From assembly GCA_037952775.1 (NCBI GenBank), contig JBANAY010000003.1:27218001-27282000 (forward strand): a stretch of 64,000 nt of DNA, written 5' to 3'. The DNA comes from Clonostachys chloroleuca (Eukaryota; Ascomycota; Sordariomycetes; Hypocreales; Bionectriaceae). The notes beneath the pieces were generated by a model, which ran no database searches, had not been told where the DNA came from, and worked only from the letters and a program-made list of their open reading frames with translations. The position numbers were made by a program, and so were the translations under genes. Of the stretch, positions 37,759 to 48,171 are shown in pieces. Every line of letters begins with the position of its first letter. Position 1 is the stretch's first letter.

Positions 37759-37936
37759 GAGCCACTTATATCTACGTCAAAGTGAATGTATGGCAAACAT
37801 ATCTAAGTAGAAGGAGCCGCTTAACGAGAACGCCAATAAGCAGAAGGCGTCGCAAGATTGGAACTCACGATGATAAGGTCTTTGGATCAATTTGCTGTGG
37901 TCTGTGGCGTGGCCAACGCAAGTAAATAATCTCTAT

Positions 37937-40900
37937 TCATATTCTTTCTGTGTGTTCCTCATCATCAGAAAACAACTGAGCCTCTTCATCCGTCCGCCAG
38001 TCATCCAGAAGCACTTCATTCTCCTGTTGCAGCTTCTTATAATCCTGCCTCTTCCGATACTTTGTCACCGTCAGGCGTATCAGTCTCCTCGTAATCAGTC
38101 CCACCCCAACACAAAGAATAACCACAAAGACCAGGGAAACCCACTTCCGCCAATCCTTGAATAATACCGGATATAGGCTCATGAAGACCTTGACACCAAA
38201 TTCGGCCCAAGTCTTCTTCCGAGGCCGATCAGGCATCAAACCATGTCGTATAAGGTCTTTGAAACGCGGGCCATTTGGCCCGGATACGAAGCGACGGAAA
38301 CCGAATTTGGGCAGGACTTTCTGCCGAGGGTCAGAATCCGGATATTTGGCATCACCCCAGAGACCTTTGTAGTAAAAAAAGGATGTGAAGTTTGACGGAG
38401 GTGACGGTGACGTCTGATTTGGGGGCTTCAGTCGTGTGAGGGTGAAGGAAGTTGTATCAAGGTGATAGAAATAAGCGGATTGGATAGGATCCCACTTCGG
38501 TCCTTCATCGCAGAAGTCAATCAAGGCTATGTCGTGGATGTGCTCGCTATCAATATTTTGTGAGTACTATTTCAACCCATTTAGCAAGGAGAGTAGATAC
38601 CCTGGTTTGGCATAGTTTGCGTGCGATCCATAAGCGCTGTAAACAACGGGCTTTGATAATGTCAATACTCATATGCACCAAACATGATGGATACTTGAAA
38701 ACGAACCCGTTCATCTACTTTGGAAAGTTCCGGTTCATCCCAATCATAGGCTCTCCCATCTCTATGTTGGCTGTAGTAGACTCCAACCGGGCGTCCGTCG
38801 CGAAAACGAACCATATTATGTTCCCTAAATGGAATAATCAGCATGCCCGTTTTAATGTAAGACAGTGAGGGACAAAAGCTACCAGTCGCCGACGTGATTG
38901 CCAAAATGCATATCTATATCAGACTTGCTACCGCTGATCAATGAATTGAGCGGCTTCACGACCTGTGTGATATTTGGGCCCTGGTCAAAAGAGTAGAAAT
39001 AGAAATAGAATGCGTCAAAGTCCATGAACCTGTTTTCAACGAGAACGACCACAGAGGCAATAGCGCTCCGTAACTTGCCGTCATGGTCAGGCGTTTCGCC
39101 CAGCATCCAGGCCGGGCGTGAAAGAGGGTTGTCATTGGAAGTCAGAGCTACCTCATCTCCATACTGGTTGAGAACTTCGAGGTTGTCTAGGTCAAGCAAA
39201 GGCAGGCCACTGATAGGCTTCCCGTCAAGTGAAGGCGTCGTTCTTTGAATGTGACCTAAAATGTCGCTAGGCCTGAACGGGTCTTGTGAATGCAGCCACA
39301 CAAGAGGAGCTACGTGAAGGCTAGATGTTAGTTGTAAGTCGAGTGGGGGGAAGTGGCCCGGGGGTAGAAGTGGCCCACCTAATTTTTGGCCTACGCGTCT
39401 ACCCTAAGTCACACACATCATAACAAAAACAATAACAAAAGCTTTAATTCGTGTTTTACGAGCAAAATAGCTATATATTCGGAATCAGAAATTAATTCTG
39501 CAATTAATAATATACTTGCCGGCTTATCTGCACACATTACTGCAAAGAAATAGGTAATTCCTCGTACAACGCTTAGACAACGATTGGAAGATGGCTTAAC
39601 ACATGCACAAGCGTACGAATACCAACAACGCCTCTCGAAGGCGGAAGAAGAGAGAGTCAGGAGATGGATCGTATCTCAAGAATTGCTGGGATACGCACCT
39701 ACGTATTGACAGCTTCGATATATCGCTTCCCAGATCCTTCAAGGTCGGAAGGATCTCGAGCCTCTCGGCAGGTCCTGGGTCAACCAGTTTCTAAGCCATC
39801 AGGAGGGCCTAGGAGTCAAGATTGGAAAGCGAATAGCGTCAGCTAGGCTTAATAGAGCTAATCCTGAGAATATTAATAGGTTCTTTAATAACTATAACTC
39901 GGTCTCTTGGATCAAACCGGAGAACACGTGGAACGCTGACGAGGCTGGCATTATGGAGGGATATAGTCTTAACAGCCTCGTTATCGACTCTGACGAAGGA
40001 AGCCGTAAGTATACAGTTCTCAAAGGGAACCAAGAGAGGGCTTGGGTCATGCTCGTTAAGGCTATTTCCGCTGTTGGAGAGACCCTAACTCCTTGTGTTG
40101 TATTCAAAGGTGAAGCGGTGCAGCAACAGTGGTTCAAAGATAACTTCAATGAGAAGTAGCTATTTACAACATCGCAAAATGGATGGATTAGTAACACCCT
40201 CGCGCTTGAGTAGCTTCAACGAGTGTTTATTCCGGAAACTGCTCCTGCTGATCCCTCCGAGGCTCGGCTGCTGATAGTTGACGGCCACGGCTCACACGCA
40301 ACGCCGGAATTCATGTGGGAATACTTCCAAAACAATATCTTCCTTCTCTTCTTACCTGCACACACCTCGCACATCTTACAGCCGCTCGACTTGGGTGTGT
40401 TTTCTGCACTGAAAGCGGCCTATCGAAGACATCTAGAGCGGCTCGATGAAATGCTCGATTCGACTACGATTGGAAAGGCCAACTTCCTCGAATGTTATGC
40501 CAAAGCTCGCAAGGAGGCTCTAACAGCGAAGAATATCAAGTCAGGATTTCGGGCTACAGGAATTTATCCTCTAAACCGCCGGAAGGTGCTCCTAAGCAGC
40601 CAAGTCATAGCCACAGCCAAGGCGCCCTCAATACCACAAAAGCCGGCCCAGAAGGATAAATACGACCTTCAAACACCTCGAAATGGCCTTCAAGTTGTTG
40701 ATACTATAAGGTATCTATGCCCTGCTAGCCCTTGTACGAGAAGGCTGCTCACACAATATAGCTATAAGGCGGCGCGAACGATCGATTCATTAAGTGTTCA
40801 ACTGGTCTTAAAAGATCGGGAATTAGAGGCCCAAAAGGCCCTGAATGAACGCCTAAGTCATAAGAAGCGTAGAGCCGTTGAACCAGATAAGAATGAGATT

Positions 40901-41332
40901 TTCTGCTCACTTGCGCAGATAAAAGACGTACAAGGTGGGCTTGACGAATTGAGGAGGAAGAGGCAGCGCGTACAGAAGCCACGAACCTCTAATGACGATA
41001 ATACCGATGCCGCCATAATCGTCGCGACGAGCTGATCACAATGGTATAATTTTCATAGCTATTGGAGTTGAAATTTATATAGTAATTATTAAGTTGCATC
41101 ATCAAGGCTGTCAAAAATGTGTGGCATTTGGGGTGGGCCACTTCTACCCCCGGGCCACTTCCCCCCACTCGACTTAAATGGAATAGGGCTGAGCTTCGGA
41201 CATACCATGACGCGTCACATATTCGGGGTACTCCTCGAGTGCCAGCTTAGCCAGAACGAACGGACAGAGTAGCAGAAGTAGAAGCAGACGATATCTCACT
41301 ATGAGAAGGTGAAAAGAAGAACCCCCAGCCAT
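37937..41332 (-). CDS. Vps62-like membrane protein, first intron enlarged by a transposon
   Basis: Exons (minus): 41332-41206, 39309-38883, 38824-38695, 38650-38601, 38546-37937; phases agree and give 447 residues. Exon 1 encodes a hydrophobic signal-like segment (RYRLLLLLLLCPFVLA). The family core then follows: APLVWLHSQDPFRPSDI across the first splice, FDAFYFYFYSF, GNHVGDWEHNMVRF, YSAYGSHANY, and DPIQSAYFYHL with YPDSDPRQ. A single membrane helix (WVSLVFVVILCVGVGLI) lies near the C-terminus. Vps62/Tda6-type proteins are linked to vacuolar sorting in yeast; the biochemical role is unknown. The first intron now runs 39310-41205. Without the 1,838-bp element and one TA copy it is 56 bp, with gtatgt, ctaac and gtag signals. 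The coding exons are intact, so expression depends on whether the enlarged intron is still removed. Confidence 0.85.
39337..39379. repeat. Left terminal inverted repeat (43 bp)
   Basis: Begins AGTCGAGTGGGGGGAAGTGG. It matches the reverse complement of 41132-41174 without mismatch over 43 bases, after which the two ends differ. Confidence 0.95.
39500..41035 (+). pseudogene. pogo-like transposase (HTH_psq, CENP-B-type HTH, DDE_1), four nonsense codons
   Basis: A single frame (codons starting at 39500) runs to the stop at 41033-41035, interrupted by TAG 39551, TGA 39707, TAG 40157 and TAG 40211. Domains in order: a psq-type helix-turn-helix (VIPRTTLRQRLEDG), a CENP-B/Tc5-type DNA-binding region (REWI-like RRWIVSQELL, then PLGRSWVNQFL), and the DDE core. 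The Asp codons are at 39938 (WNADEAG), 40280 (LIVDGHGSH) and 40388 (PLDLGVF). A basic, coiled C-terminal tail follows. At the 39551, 40157 and 40211 stops a Trp is expected, so TGG to TAG fits; the TGA may come from CGA. All are C:G to T:A changes, as RIP or simple decay would cause. It cannot make full-length transposase. Confidence 0.9.
41132..41174. repeat. Right terminal inverted repeat (43 bp)
   Basis: Reverse complement of the left repeat, ending at a TA dinucleotide. Confidence 0.95.
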
Positions 41333-42094
41333 CCTCGATCATGCCCGTACCCGCGCATGCTCCCTCGAAGATGTTGAGAAACAAGAAAGATGGAAATTGA
41401 GCTATCACCAGTTGGCTCAGATTCCTTATTTTGTGCATGCGTCAATAAAAGGCAACGGGGAAAAGAAAGCAAAGATACGGCGAGTTTCATGCAATCGCGG
41501 AGCTCGGGACGGCCGGAATGATCGTTCATTGGGTAACGATGCATATTAATAAGTTGCAACGTAAGCGGTCCAAGGGAATTGTAGCCGGGTCAGATCCCAC
41601 AGAATCCTACAGAATCATCGCGATCGCCTTCCATTATCCAGAAAAACAAACTACAATTGTATTCAGGCTCGTGCCATGCCTTGTGATGTTGCGTCAAGTT
41701 GTATAACAATCCCCCGATTTACCCAAGATACGGATGAGGCTCGAATCCAGTCGGACCTGAAGAAAATCGGTTCTTCTCTGTTTTTGGCGGGCTCCGCGGC
41801 TTACGACTACGTCATACCTCTCCTCTCACATCTGTCTAAATCCGGAATTAATACGATTCTACCAAGTCCCGAGATCGAACGGGAGAAGGGATTGATTGAA
41901 TGATAGGCTATGGGATTTTCATAATTAGCTAAGCAAAAAGAATCGAGTTCAGAGAAAATAGGGAAACTAGACCTCAATAAGAGGGCTATGTACAGCTATC
42001 AACAACGTTCTGTCGCCAACATCCACCAACGTAGATCCCCCTTGTTGACCAGCCTTTGAATGGCACCCATGATGGAGCAACATTCGTGCCATTG
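41333..42094. other. Intergenic
   Basis: Contains the promoter of the Vps62-like gene (leftward) and the 3' end of the HET gene. Nothing else recognised. Confidence 0.5.
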
Positions 42095-43981
42095 CTAGAC
42101 TATTTCCATTGCCACAGCCCGACCTTCATCCCATGCCTCTCCGTCCATAATGCCATGGAGATAACAGTCCCCGACCACAGAATAACGCCCTTCTGCCTGC
42201 GGTCGAAGGATGAACGGCACATGGCACCCCGCAATGAGCACAACCTTATCGCTTTTATCCCTTCCAATTTCAACAGACTGAGGGGCCTGGCCTATGTAAC
42301 CCTGGGATGTAATGAACCGCTGTGATCGGAATCCTTTTGCGGCTGCCGATGCGAATAGTTCAACATTACAACCGAACCCGGGCGAGTCCCATCCGGCCAT
42401 GATATCCTTTATATTTGCAACGTAAGCTTCAGAGTATGGGCCGTTCTGAGGTTGCTTAATAGAATGGGCCAAAACCATTGCCATGGCAGCTTGATTGAGC
42501 GCTGGAGCGCGTACATGCCAAGCATTGCCTTCTATATCGCACGTAGCGAGGCGAGACAAAACACTAGCTCTGGATTCGTTGGGATAATGGCGATATCCGT
42601 CCCGAGACAAAAGTAAGTTGTGGGCTTCGACGAGACACTCAGTGATTGGGTCAGCGATCTCAGCAAGTTCTAGTTGTCCCTTGATGTCCGTTCTGCAGGT
42701 GCCGAGTTGTTCGATTGAGTCAAAGATGAGCCCGCGCACAGACACTATGCGAGAACCCTGGATTTCTTGGGAGCGGAATACTGGATCGGAGTCGCCAGAC
42801 GCTGAGAAGATGCAATCGTTGATACGGTGTGATGGAGTGCCAAAGGTACTTCTCGTTTCATCAGCGTTCCAACGAGGAATCCAAGAGGCGGAGCCTTTTG
42901 GGAGATCCTTGGCTAAGTTTGGGGCCGAATGAAGCAATAGTGGCCCTTCGCCTTCTTCAATGGCGTATTCAGCAACCCGGATGAAAATATCATCTTCGTT
43001 GGGGCCGTATTTGGGTTGGAGGGATAGGTGATCAGCCTGCGAGGAGATGCCTATAAGAGCGTAGATTAGGTCACAAGCTTTCGTTGCCTGACTCCCGTTT
43101 GTAAATGCAAGCAACGTAAGTAGTGGCATAGCCAGCAGCCCTTGATCCTGCCCTTTTCTTGAGCGTTGAAAGTTCAGTAAATTAATTCGAGATGAGGGGC
43201 CTGTGTGGTCAAGAAAATGCCTCCATATCTTGGTCGCAATCGCACTAAATATCCAATCACGAAGTGTATCACAGAAAATATCAAGTTCGAAAAGTGTGTT
43301 TCTATGAAGTATTTGGCAGTTGTTGGATACATAGCACTCCTGTAGTGTCCATGCCCTCTGGAACCACGAATTTTCCGAGATTTTTGTCACTGATTGCCAA
43401 ACATCGCTATCTCGAGCCGGGAGATTCCATTTTTGGAGGTAGTTGTCAACTTCACTTAGGAAATCCCTCGTGGGGGCGCCACCGCCGGCATATTGTGGTA
43501 GTATTCCGTCCTTCTTCGCTTCACATAGATGTTGCATAGCTTTGTTTGCCTCTTCCCAACCATCAGCCTCTTCAAGGTAAATGAGAACCATGCGAGCTGA
43601 CTGATAGATGAAACGCATGAGTTGCACCTGGGACGACTTCTCGTCGTTATCCTCTTGGTTTATGCAGATTGCATCCACCCAGATGCGAAAGGTGCTCTGG
43701 CGACACCGCCATCTTTTGAGCGCGACACTGAGGTTTTTTCTTATCTTGATCATGTGACCATCGATATATATCGGGAGAGTTGCCTCTGCTTTCCCCAAGA
43801 CATAGGAGAGGGCAATGTACTCTGGAGCGCTGTCAAGTCGGTATGTTCTTAGTTTCGCTCTGAGAGTTGCTTCGAAATCACCAGCGGCGAATATGGTGAG
43901 TAGTCGGATGCTCCTCTGAAGCTGTATTTGGGCTGTGCTCATAGATCGGAAGAGCTGGGCCGTGTGAGATGGCCATTGCAT
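42095..43981 (-). CDS. HET-domain (heterokaryon incompatibility) protein
   Basis: Intronless, 628 residues; an internal Met at 43942 is an alternative start. The three conserved blocks of the HET domain are present: YIALSYVLG (55-63), FRIWVDAICINQEDNDEKSSQV (98-119, catalytic-like core) and WFQRAWTLQE (206-215). The C-terminal half carries the usual tail, GYIGQAPQSVEIGD-like, then VVLIAGCHVPFILRP. The first block normally ends in WG; here Trp is replaced by Leu (VLG). Some HET proteins trigger cell death when unlike strains fuse, but most copies in a genome have no proven incompatibility role. Intracellular location is expected from the lack of a signal peptide. Confidence 0.93.
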   Translation of the reverse strand: MQWPSHTAQLFRSMSTAQIQLQRSIRLLTIFAAGDFEATLRAKLRTYRLDSAPEYIALSYVLGKAEATLPIYIDGHMIKIRKNLSVALKRWRCRQSTFRIWVDAICINQEDNDEKSSQVQLMRFIYQSARMVLIYLEEADGWEEANKAMQHLCEAKKDGILPQYAGGGAPTRDFLSEVDNYLQKWNLPARDSDVWQSVTKISENSWFQRAWTLQECYVSNNCQILHRNTLFELDIFCDTLRDWIFSAIATKIWRHFLDHTGPSSRINLLNFQRSRKGQDQGLLAMPLLTLLAFTNGSQATKACDLIYALIGISSQADHLSLQPKYGPNEDDIFIRVAEYAIEEGEGPLLLHSAPNLAKDLPKGSASWIPRWNADETRSTFGTPSHRINDCIFSASGDSDPVFRSQEIQGSRIVSVRGLIFDSIEQLGTCRTDIKGQLELAEIADPITECLVEAHNLLLSRDGYRHYPNESRASVLSRLATCDIEGNAWHVRAPALNQAAMAMVLAHSIKQPQNGPYSEAYVANIKDIMAGWDSPGFGCNVELFASAAAKGFRSQRFITSQGYIGQAPQSVEIGRDKSDKVVLIAGCHVPFILRPQAEGRYSVVGDCYLHGIMDGEAWDEGRAVAMEIV

Positions 43982-44691
43982 CTACCTTTGCCTTCGTCAC
44001 TCCTCGGCCACTTTAATCCATAAGATCATAGGTAGGTAGTGAAGCTTTGAAAGGGGGCCCATTGAACAAGGGTGAGTGGCTTATATTGAGACAGCCCAAA
44101 AGAGAGTTACCCATCTGTGTGCGGTAAGGCTTTGTTATAAGGTTGAATGCCTTTTTGCACATTTCTGCATAGAGCATGTAGTCGATGACGTCAATGCAAG
44201 CACCGCGGTTCTCTACCATAATCTACTTGAAACAAATCAGTACAAATCGCGTCCAAGGAACAAGCTGCAGAGAGTCACCCAAGTTAAATGAAGTGCAGCC
44301 TGTTGAAGACCTGGAGATGGGTTGAGGGAGTCTAGGGTAGGCATTGAGTGGACCAATCAGAGGTTGCCCTAATAATTAAGCTTCTAATTGGCTAGCGTTG
44401 TTGATGCCCAATGGGCTATTGGGACGCTAAACTTGAATGGGAACGCCCCTTTCTTCCATCGCGAGTTTTTTTCCCTCTCATCACCACTGTCGCGTGTGTT
44501 GCGATATCCGATTCCCGCCGCGTGTAGGCGCGGTGCCGTTCATTCGAGCATAATTGCATTCCATTCATTCATTTGTTTCATAATTCCACATTCCTTTCAC
44601 CAGCTACCAAGATAGCTCACTGGCTGGTCGCGTCCCGGGCTGATGAGCCTACGCGTCGTCAGCTGTCCCCGCTCCTTTGAATCAGCCAACC
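43982..44691. other. Intergenic, shared 5' region of divergent genes
   Basis: Lies between the HET gene (leftward) and the secreted-protein gene (rightward). CT-rich from 44440 to 44690. No gene recognised. Confidence 0.5.
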
Positions 44692-45486
44692 ATGCAGATC
44701 CATAACATCATGTATCTGCTTGTGGCGCTGCTGCTGCACATACATGCAGTACACAGCTTGCCAGCCTCCTCTAGTGACACTCAGACTGTGTGGGCCACTC
44801 CCCACGACAGCTACTCATCTTCCGTCGGTGTCCTCGGGTGCAAGGTCAACACAAACCGCATCGCCTACTGGCCCCAGTCCATTGACTGCGACAACATCTG
44901 CATCTCCCTTTCATACGAGGGCCGTACGGTCAAGCTGCTGCGCATCGACCAGTCCCAAGGCGCCTACGACGTCAGCTACGACGCTTGGAACTACCTCTAC
45001 ACAGGCAAGTCGGCCACTGACGCCCCCGCTGCTGGTGGCGCCGTGGAGATGCAGACCAAGAACCTCAAGGCGTCCGAGTGCAAGGACCTGATCAAAACCA
45101 AAGGCAATGTGCTACCTCTTAGCGCTGCCAATAGCATGAACTTCCTTGCCAGCTGCCTCAGCAGCGACACCTGGGTCGGCAAGAACTACCGCCTGTATAA
45201 CATTGCAGACTCGGTTTGTTCCTTGGGCAAGGATGAGAGCTGCGAGCTTGACTGGCCAAACGCCAACCAGGCCAAGTGCCCCTCTATGTTGGGAGACACC
45301 TCCAAGCTGGAGGGCTCCCCCGTCTACAACATCAGGTACCCAACTGGGCAAACCGTCCTCGCATCAACCAATGAAATTGTCGAAAGCGGTGGTAGTGCAA
45401 CTCTCGCGCTATTATCAAGTCCACGGAGCATGATGATGCTCCTGGCATGGTCCGCTCTTCTCAGTTATTGGATAAGCAGCTCATGA
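44692..45486 (+). CDS. Secreted, probably GPI-anchored cysteine-containing protein
   Basis: Start ATG 44692; the frame upstream has only a TTG. Intronless, 264 residues. A signal peptide (MQIHNIMYLLVALLLHIHAVHSLPASS) is followed by a compact domain: GVLGCKVNTNRIAYWP, CDNICISLSYEGRTVKLLRIDQSQGAY, DVSYDAWNYLYTG, and later Cys residues near SMNFLASCLSS and CELDWPN. The C-terminus is a hydrophobic tail (MMMLLAWSALLSYWISSS) after a Ser/Gly-rich stretch, typical of GPI-anchor signals. The domain resembles a family of fungal cell-surface proteins, perhaps with a barwin/double-psi barrel fold; I base that only on the RIDQS..AYDVS..AWNYL pattern. The function is unknown; wall or host-surface roles are possible. 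Confidence 0.8.
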   Translation: MQIHNIMYLLVALLLHIHAVHSLPASSSDTQTVWATPHDSYSSSVGVLGCKVNTNRIAYWPQSIDCDNICISLSYEGRTVKLLRIDQSQGAYDVSYDAWNYLYTGKSATDAPAAGGAVEMQTKNLKASECKDLIKTKGNVLPLSAANSMNFLASCLSSDTWVGKNYRLYNIADSVCSLGKDESCELDWPNANQAKCPSMLGDTSKLEGSPVYNIRYPTGQTVLASTNEIVESGGSATLALLSSPRSMMMLLAWSALLSYWISSS

Positions 45487-45966
45487 TCCCTTTGTTGCTG
45501 TTGACCTTGATGTAGTGATGACTCGAATATGTCTTAATATTTTTCTTTTGCACATGATACCCTGCATGTATTTCTCATGGTTTTGTATAGTGTGTGGGCC
45601 TCAATTATCAGCTCTCCCCTGCACATGATTCCCCGCGACACGTGTACTGGGAGCATTCTGTCTATATCATGAGCCTTTTGTATATTCACTGTCACTGTGT
45701 ATGTTAGACAGCCTTCGATGGGGTGGTTTATTGTCCTGCAAGCGTGTTGTACATAATAAATAATAGTATTCGGGTAATTATTCAAAATACACCATTTAAT
45801 CGTGAAAACATCGTCGCTGTTTATAAGTTTAAGTAGGTGCTGTCAGCTATATAAGCCCCTTGACACGAATTCCATCATCATGCAGGGCTACACAAAGCGC
45901 AGCAAACCGTACTGAGCTTCTGTTAAACAGAAAGCCCGGTATAAGCGTTGCGTTCAACGTTCTCGA
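45487..45966. other. Intergenic between convergent genes
   Basis: 3' regions of the GPI-type gene and the UstYa-like gene. AT-rich, nothing else recognised. Confidence 0.5.
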
Positions 45967-47126
45967 CTATGGTATCGCGAGCAGAATATCTTCTGAACGT
46001 GGCTTTTCCAAGAAGTCCTCGGGAACCTGGTCATATGGAGGGGCCTGCTCACTCTTGTCAGGTAAGGTTTCAAAACAGGATAAGAAAGTCCAACGAATGC
46101 TTACTTGAATCGACTCCGCCCATTTTCTTACGCTCTCGTAGTTTTTACATACGTGCTTGGTGTTGAAGTCGGGGAACGCCTTTGGGTTATTGGGATTAGC
46201 CCAGACTTGACCTAGGACAGCCGTGTCGACATTGCACATCAACACTTGACGGATTGTGTCGAGACAATGAGCTACCGAAGACAGAAGGTTAGGCAAGAAT
46301 GATCTTAAAGGGAACGGAGGGATCGGTCTAACTTACTAACATGTCGGCGGAGGATTGGCTCCTCGTTCTTGAACGCATGTTGACCAAGGACTTTGTAATG
46401 GTCGTAATTAAAGTACAGCGACTTTCGGAGTAAGTTCTTCCAGTAAAGTTAGCCCTGGGACGTAAGGATACGAGAGGTCTGCCATACCAAGCAGTGTAAA
46501 TGATGCATTCCCTCAACATTGACAAGGAACCCCCTCCATATTTGTCCGCCCGTTGTACAAATGAAGAATCCAGGCCACTGGCGAGCCCGTCTTCTCTTGA
46601 AATGATACCGGCTGGAGCTGGTAAGTGGTCAGCGATGTCATCTATGCAGCGGATTGCAAGCTTCCTTACAATCAACTCCAAGCGCTTCCCAGGCTGCATC
46701 CACTTCTGGAGATCCTTGTTGGCGATATATATTCTCATCCATGAACGAACCGTCAAACGTATGGGTTCTATATGTGATGGAAGTATCTCGAAGAAGGGGA
46801 GCTAAAATTCTTGTAAGTATTGAGACACAATCAACGAAGCTGTCCTGTACAGGACCATGAGCTCACTTACACCATGATGTAGTGTGCGAAGCGCAGGTTT
46901 GATCCAACTTGTGATGGAACTGCATTTCTATTCTTATTAATAGTGTAGCAGTGATAGCAAGAATAAACACCAATGACATTATTGTGACCTTATAAAAGAA
47001 ATTGTAACTCTTTATGCCATGGCCGTGATGACTTCCGCCTGACTCTCGGTCTGGGAGAAATCTATCATCATCTGAGTTGTTGGATTCATTGATAAGAGGT
47101 TCATGAAGAAAGTCTTCTTTCGGCAT
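45967..47126 (-). pseudogene. UstYa-type (DUF3328) oxidase gene with a homopolymer frameshift
   Basis: Exons (minus): 47126-46871, 46801-46670, 46617-46488, 46436-46337, 46271-46105, 46026-45967. Splicing rebuilds a full UstYa-like protein of about 281 residues: one N-terminal membrane helix (IMSLVFILAITATLLI), SPLLRDTSITYRTHTF, SPEVDAAWEALGVD, and the two HxxHC motifs that define the family (HHLHC and HVTHC). The C-terminus is KNYESVRKWAESIQVPEDF. All intron phases agree except within exon 3: the upstream frame ends DKYGGG and the downstream frame starts FLVNVEG. The break is at a run of five C (46530-46534 on the + strand), where one more base or two fewer would restore frame. UstYa proteins oxidatively cyclise peptides or other metabolites in fungal clusters. 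Either this copy is broken or the run is miscalled. Confidence 0.82.
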
Positions 47127-47967
47127 TGTGAATGTGCTTCGTTGAGACAGTCCCTCTTGCTTGGGGGTCAATGAGAGGAGAGATATGTTGTGATGGAAAA
47201 CGAATAACGGCAGAATGGAAAGGACTATAGACAACGCCTGCTTTTGGGCTTCTTGAGAAATGAGTGTCAGGTATTTCGCCCTGGTATCAATAGGCAGTAA
47301 TAATGTTAGCATTCCTCCCGGCGGACTACTATTTTAGGGGCTTCCATATTTAGACTGATAGAACGGCATCTTCGCGGGGACAATCACCTAGCACATGATA
47401 ATCTAAGACGCCACTTCGTGTTCTAGCCTTAGATTTAGCCCCGATCTTCCCGTGATTCTCAACATCTGGAAGTGCGGGGTTACCGGCGAGATTCCACCAG
47501 ATGTCAGCTCTCGGGGAAGCCTTGACGCCATCCGGAATTACATCGGCCGGCACCACGACCACCGCCTAGTGTGGGCGTTTTATTATTGGAAGCACGGAGT
47601 TTTGCGACGCTGTATTTGGTTGAGAAATACGGCCCGAATTTAGATTTAGATTTAATAAGCATCGGACGTTGAGAAGGCGGCAACTGGCGTTGACGCGTGA
47701 ACACCATTTCGGGCCGGAGACACGCCATCTTCGAAACCCTCAATCCTTCTTCTCAATTTGGGAATCAGACAGAAGTTCTTGATGATGCTCTGTCTGATCA
47801 CCGCAATAAAACATCCAGCTTTGTATAAATACCAGACGAATTCCCTGATGACCATTCTATCAACACAACACACTGCATCCAACATATCACACTACAAAGC
47901 TCTTGACCACCTTCTTCAACTACCTCATATTCATCTTAGAAAAATCAATCAACTACCAGTCTTCACC
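47127..47967. other. Divergent promoter region between UstYa-like gene and Tyr-rich peptide gene
   Basis: 841 bp with no recognisable gene. It includes a TATA box for the peptide gene, and a CT/CA-rich leader just before 47968. Confidence 0.55.
47824..47829 (+). promoter_or_regulatory. TATA box of the Tyr-rich peptide gene
   Basis: TATAAA in the context gtataaatacc, 144 bp upstream of the ATG at 47968, followed by a long unstructured leader. Confidence 0.5.
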
Positions 47968-48171
47968 ATGAAGTTCACTCTATTCAGCATCTTCGTCGCT
48001 CTCCCAGCCATCATGGCTGCTCCGCTCGCTGCACCAGAAGCAGCACCTGATGCGGCCCCCGCCGCTGCCCCCGAGGCTGCCCCCGATGACTACGGACAGT
48101 ACGCCGACTATGGCGACTACCCTCCTCCCGACGGTGGTTACGGAACATATGCCGACTACGGCAGCTACTAG
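47968..48171 (+). CDS. Small secreted Ala/Pro- and Tyr/Asp/Gly-rich peptide
   Basis: Start chosen at 47968 (context caccATG) rather than the in-frame ATG at 47758, because a signal peptide begins here. 67 residues: signal MKFTLFSIFVALPAIMAAP, a spacer of AAP(E/D/A) units, then a tail rich in Tyr. The tail contains YADYGDY and YADYGSY as an imperfect repeat around PPPDGGYG. No Cys and no Lys-Arg Kex2 sites are present. Small secreted proteins of this make-up occur in other moulds without known function. Its divergent position next to a UstYa-type gene raises the question of a ribosomally made, Tyr-crosslinked peptide, but the missing Kex2 sites argue against a classical dikaritin precursor. 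Confidence 0.7.
   Translation: MKFTLFSIFVALPAIMAAPLAAPEAAPDAAPAAAPEAAPDDYGQYADYGDYPPPDGGYGTYADYGSY

Larger units (their letters stand above)
39337..41174. mobile_element. pogo/Fot1-type DNA transposon, 1,838 bp
   Basis: Bounded by 43-bp perfect terminal inverted repeats and flanked by TA on both sides (39335-39336, 41175-41176), the target duplication of Tc1/mariner/pogo elements. Encodes a transposase frame on the + strand with stop codons. It sits inside the first intron of the Vps62-like gene, in the opposite orientation. The ends are intact, so it could still be moved by transposase supplied elsewhere. Confidence 0.95.

Noticed and set aside
47968..48171. Calling the Tyr-rich peptide a dikaritin (ustiloxin-type) precursor
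   Set aside because: It has no Lys-Arg Kex2 sites and only two imperfect repeats; kept as a hypothesis only.
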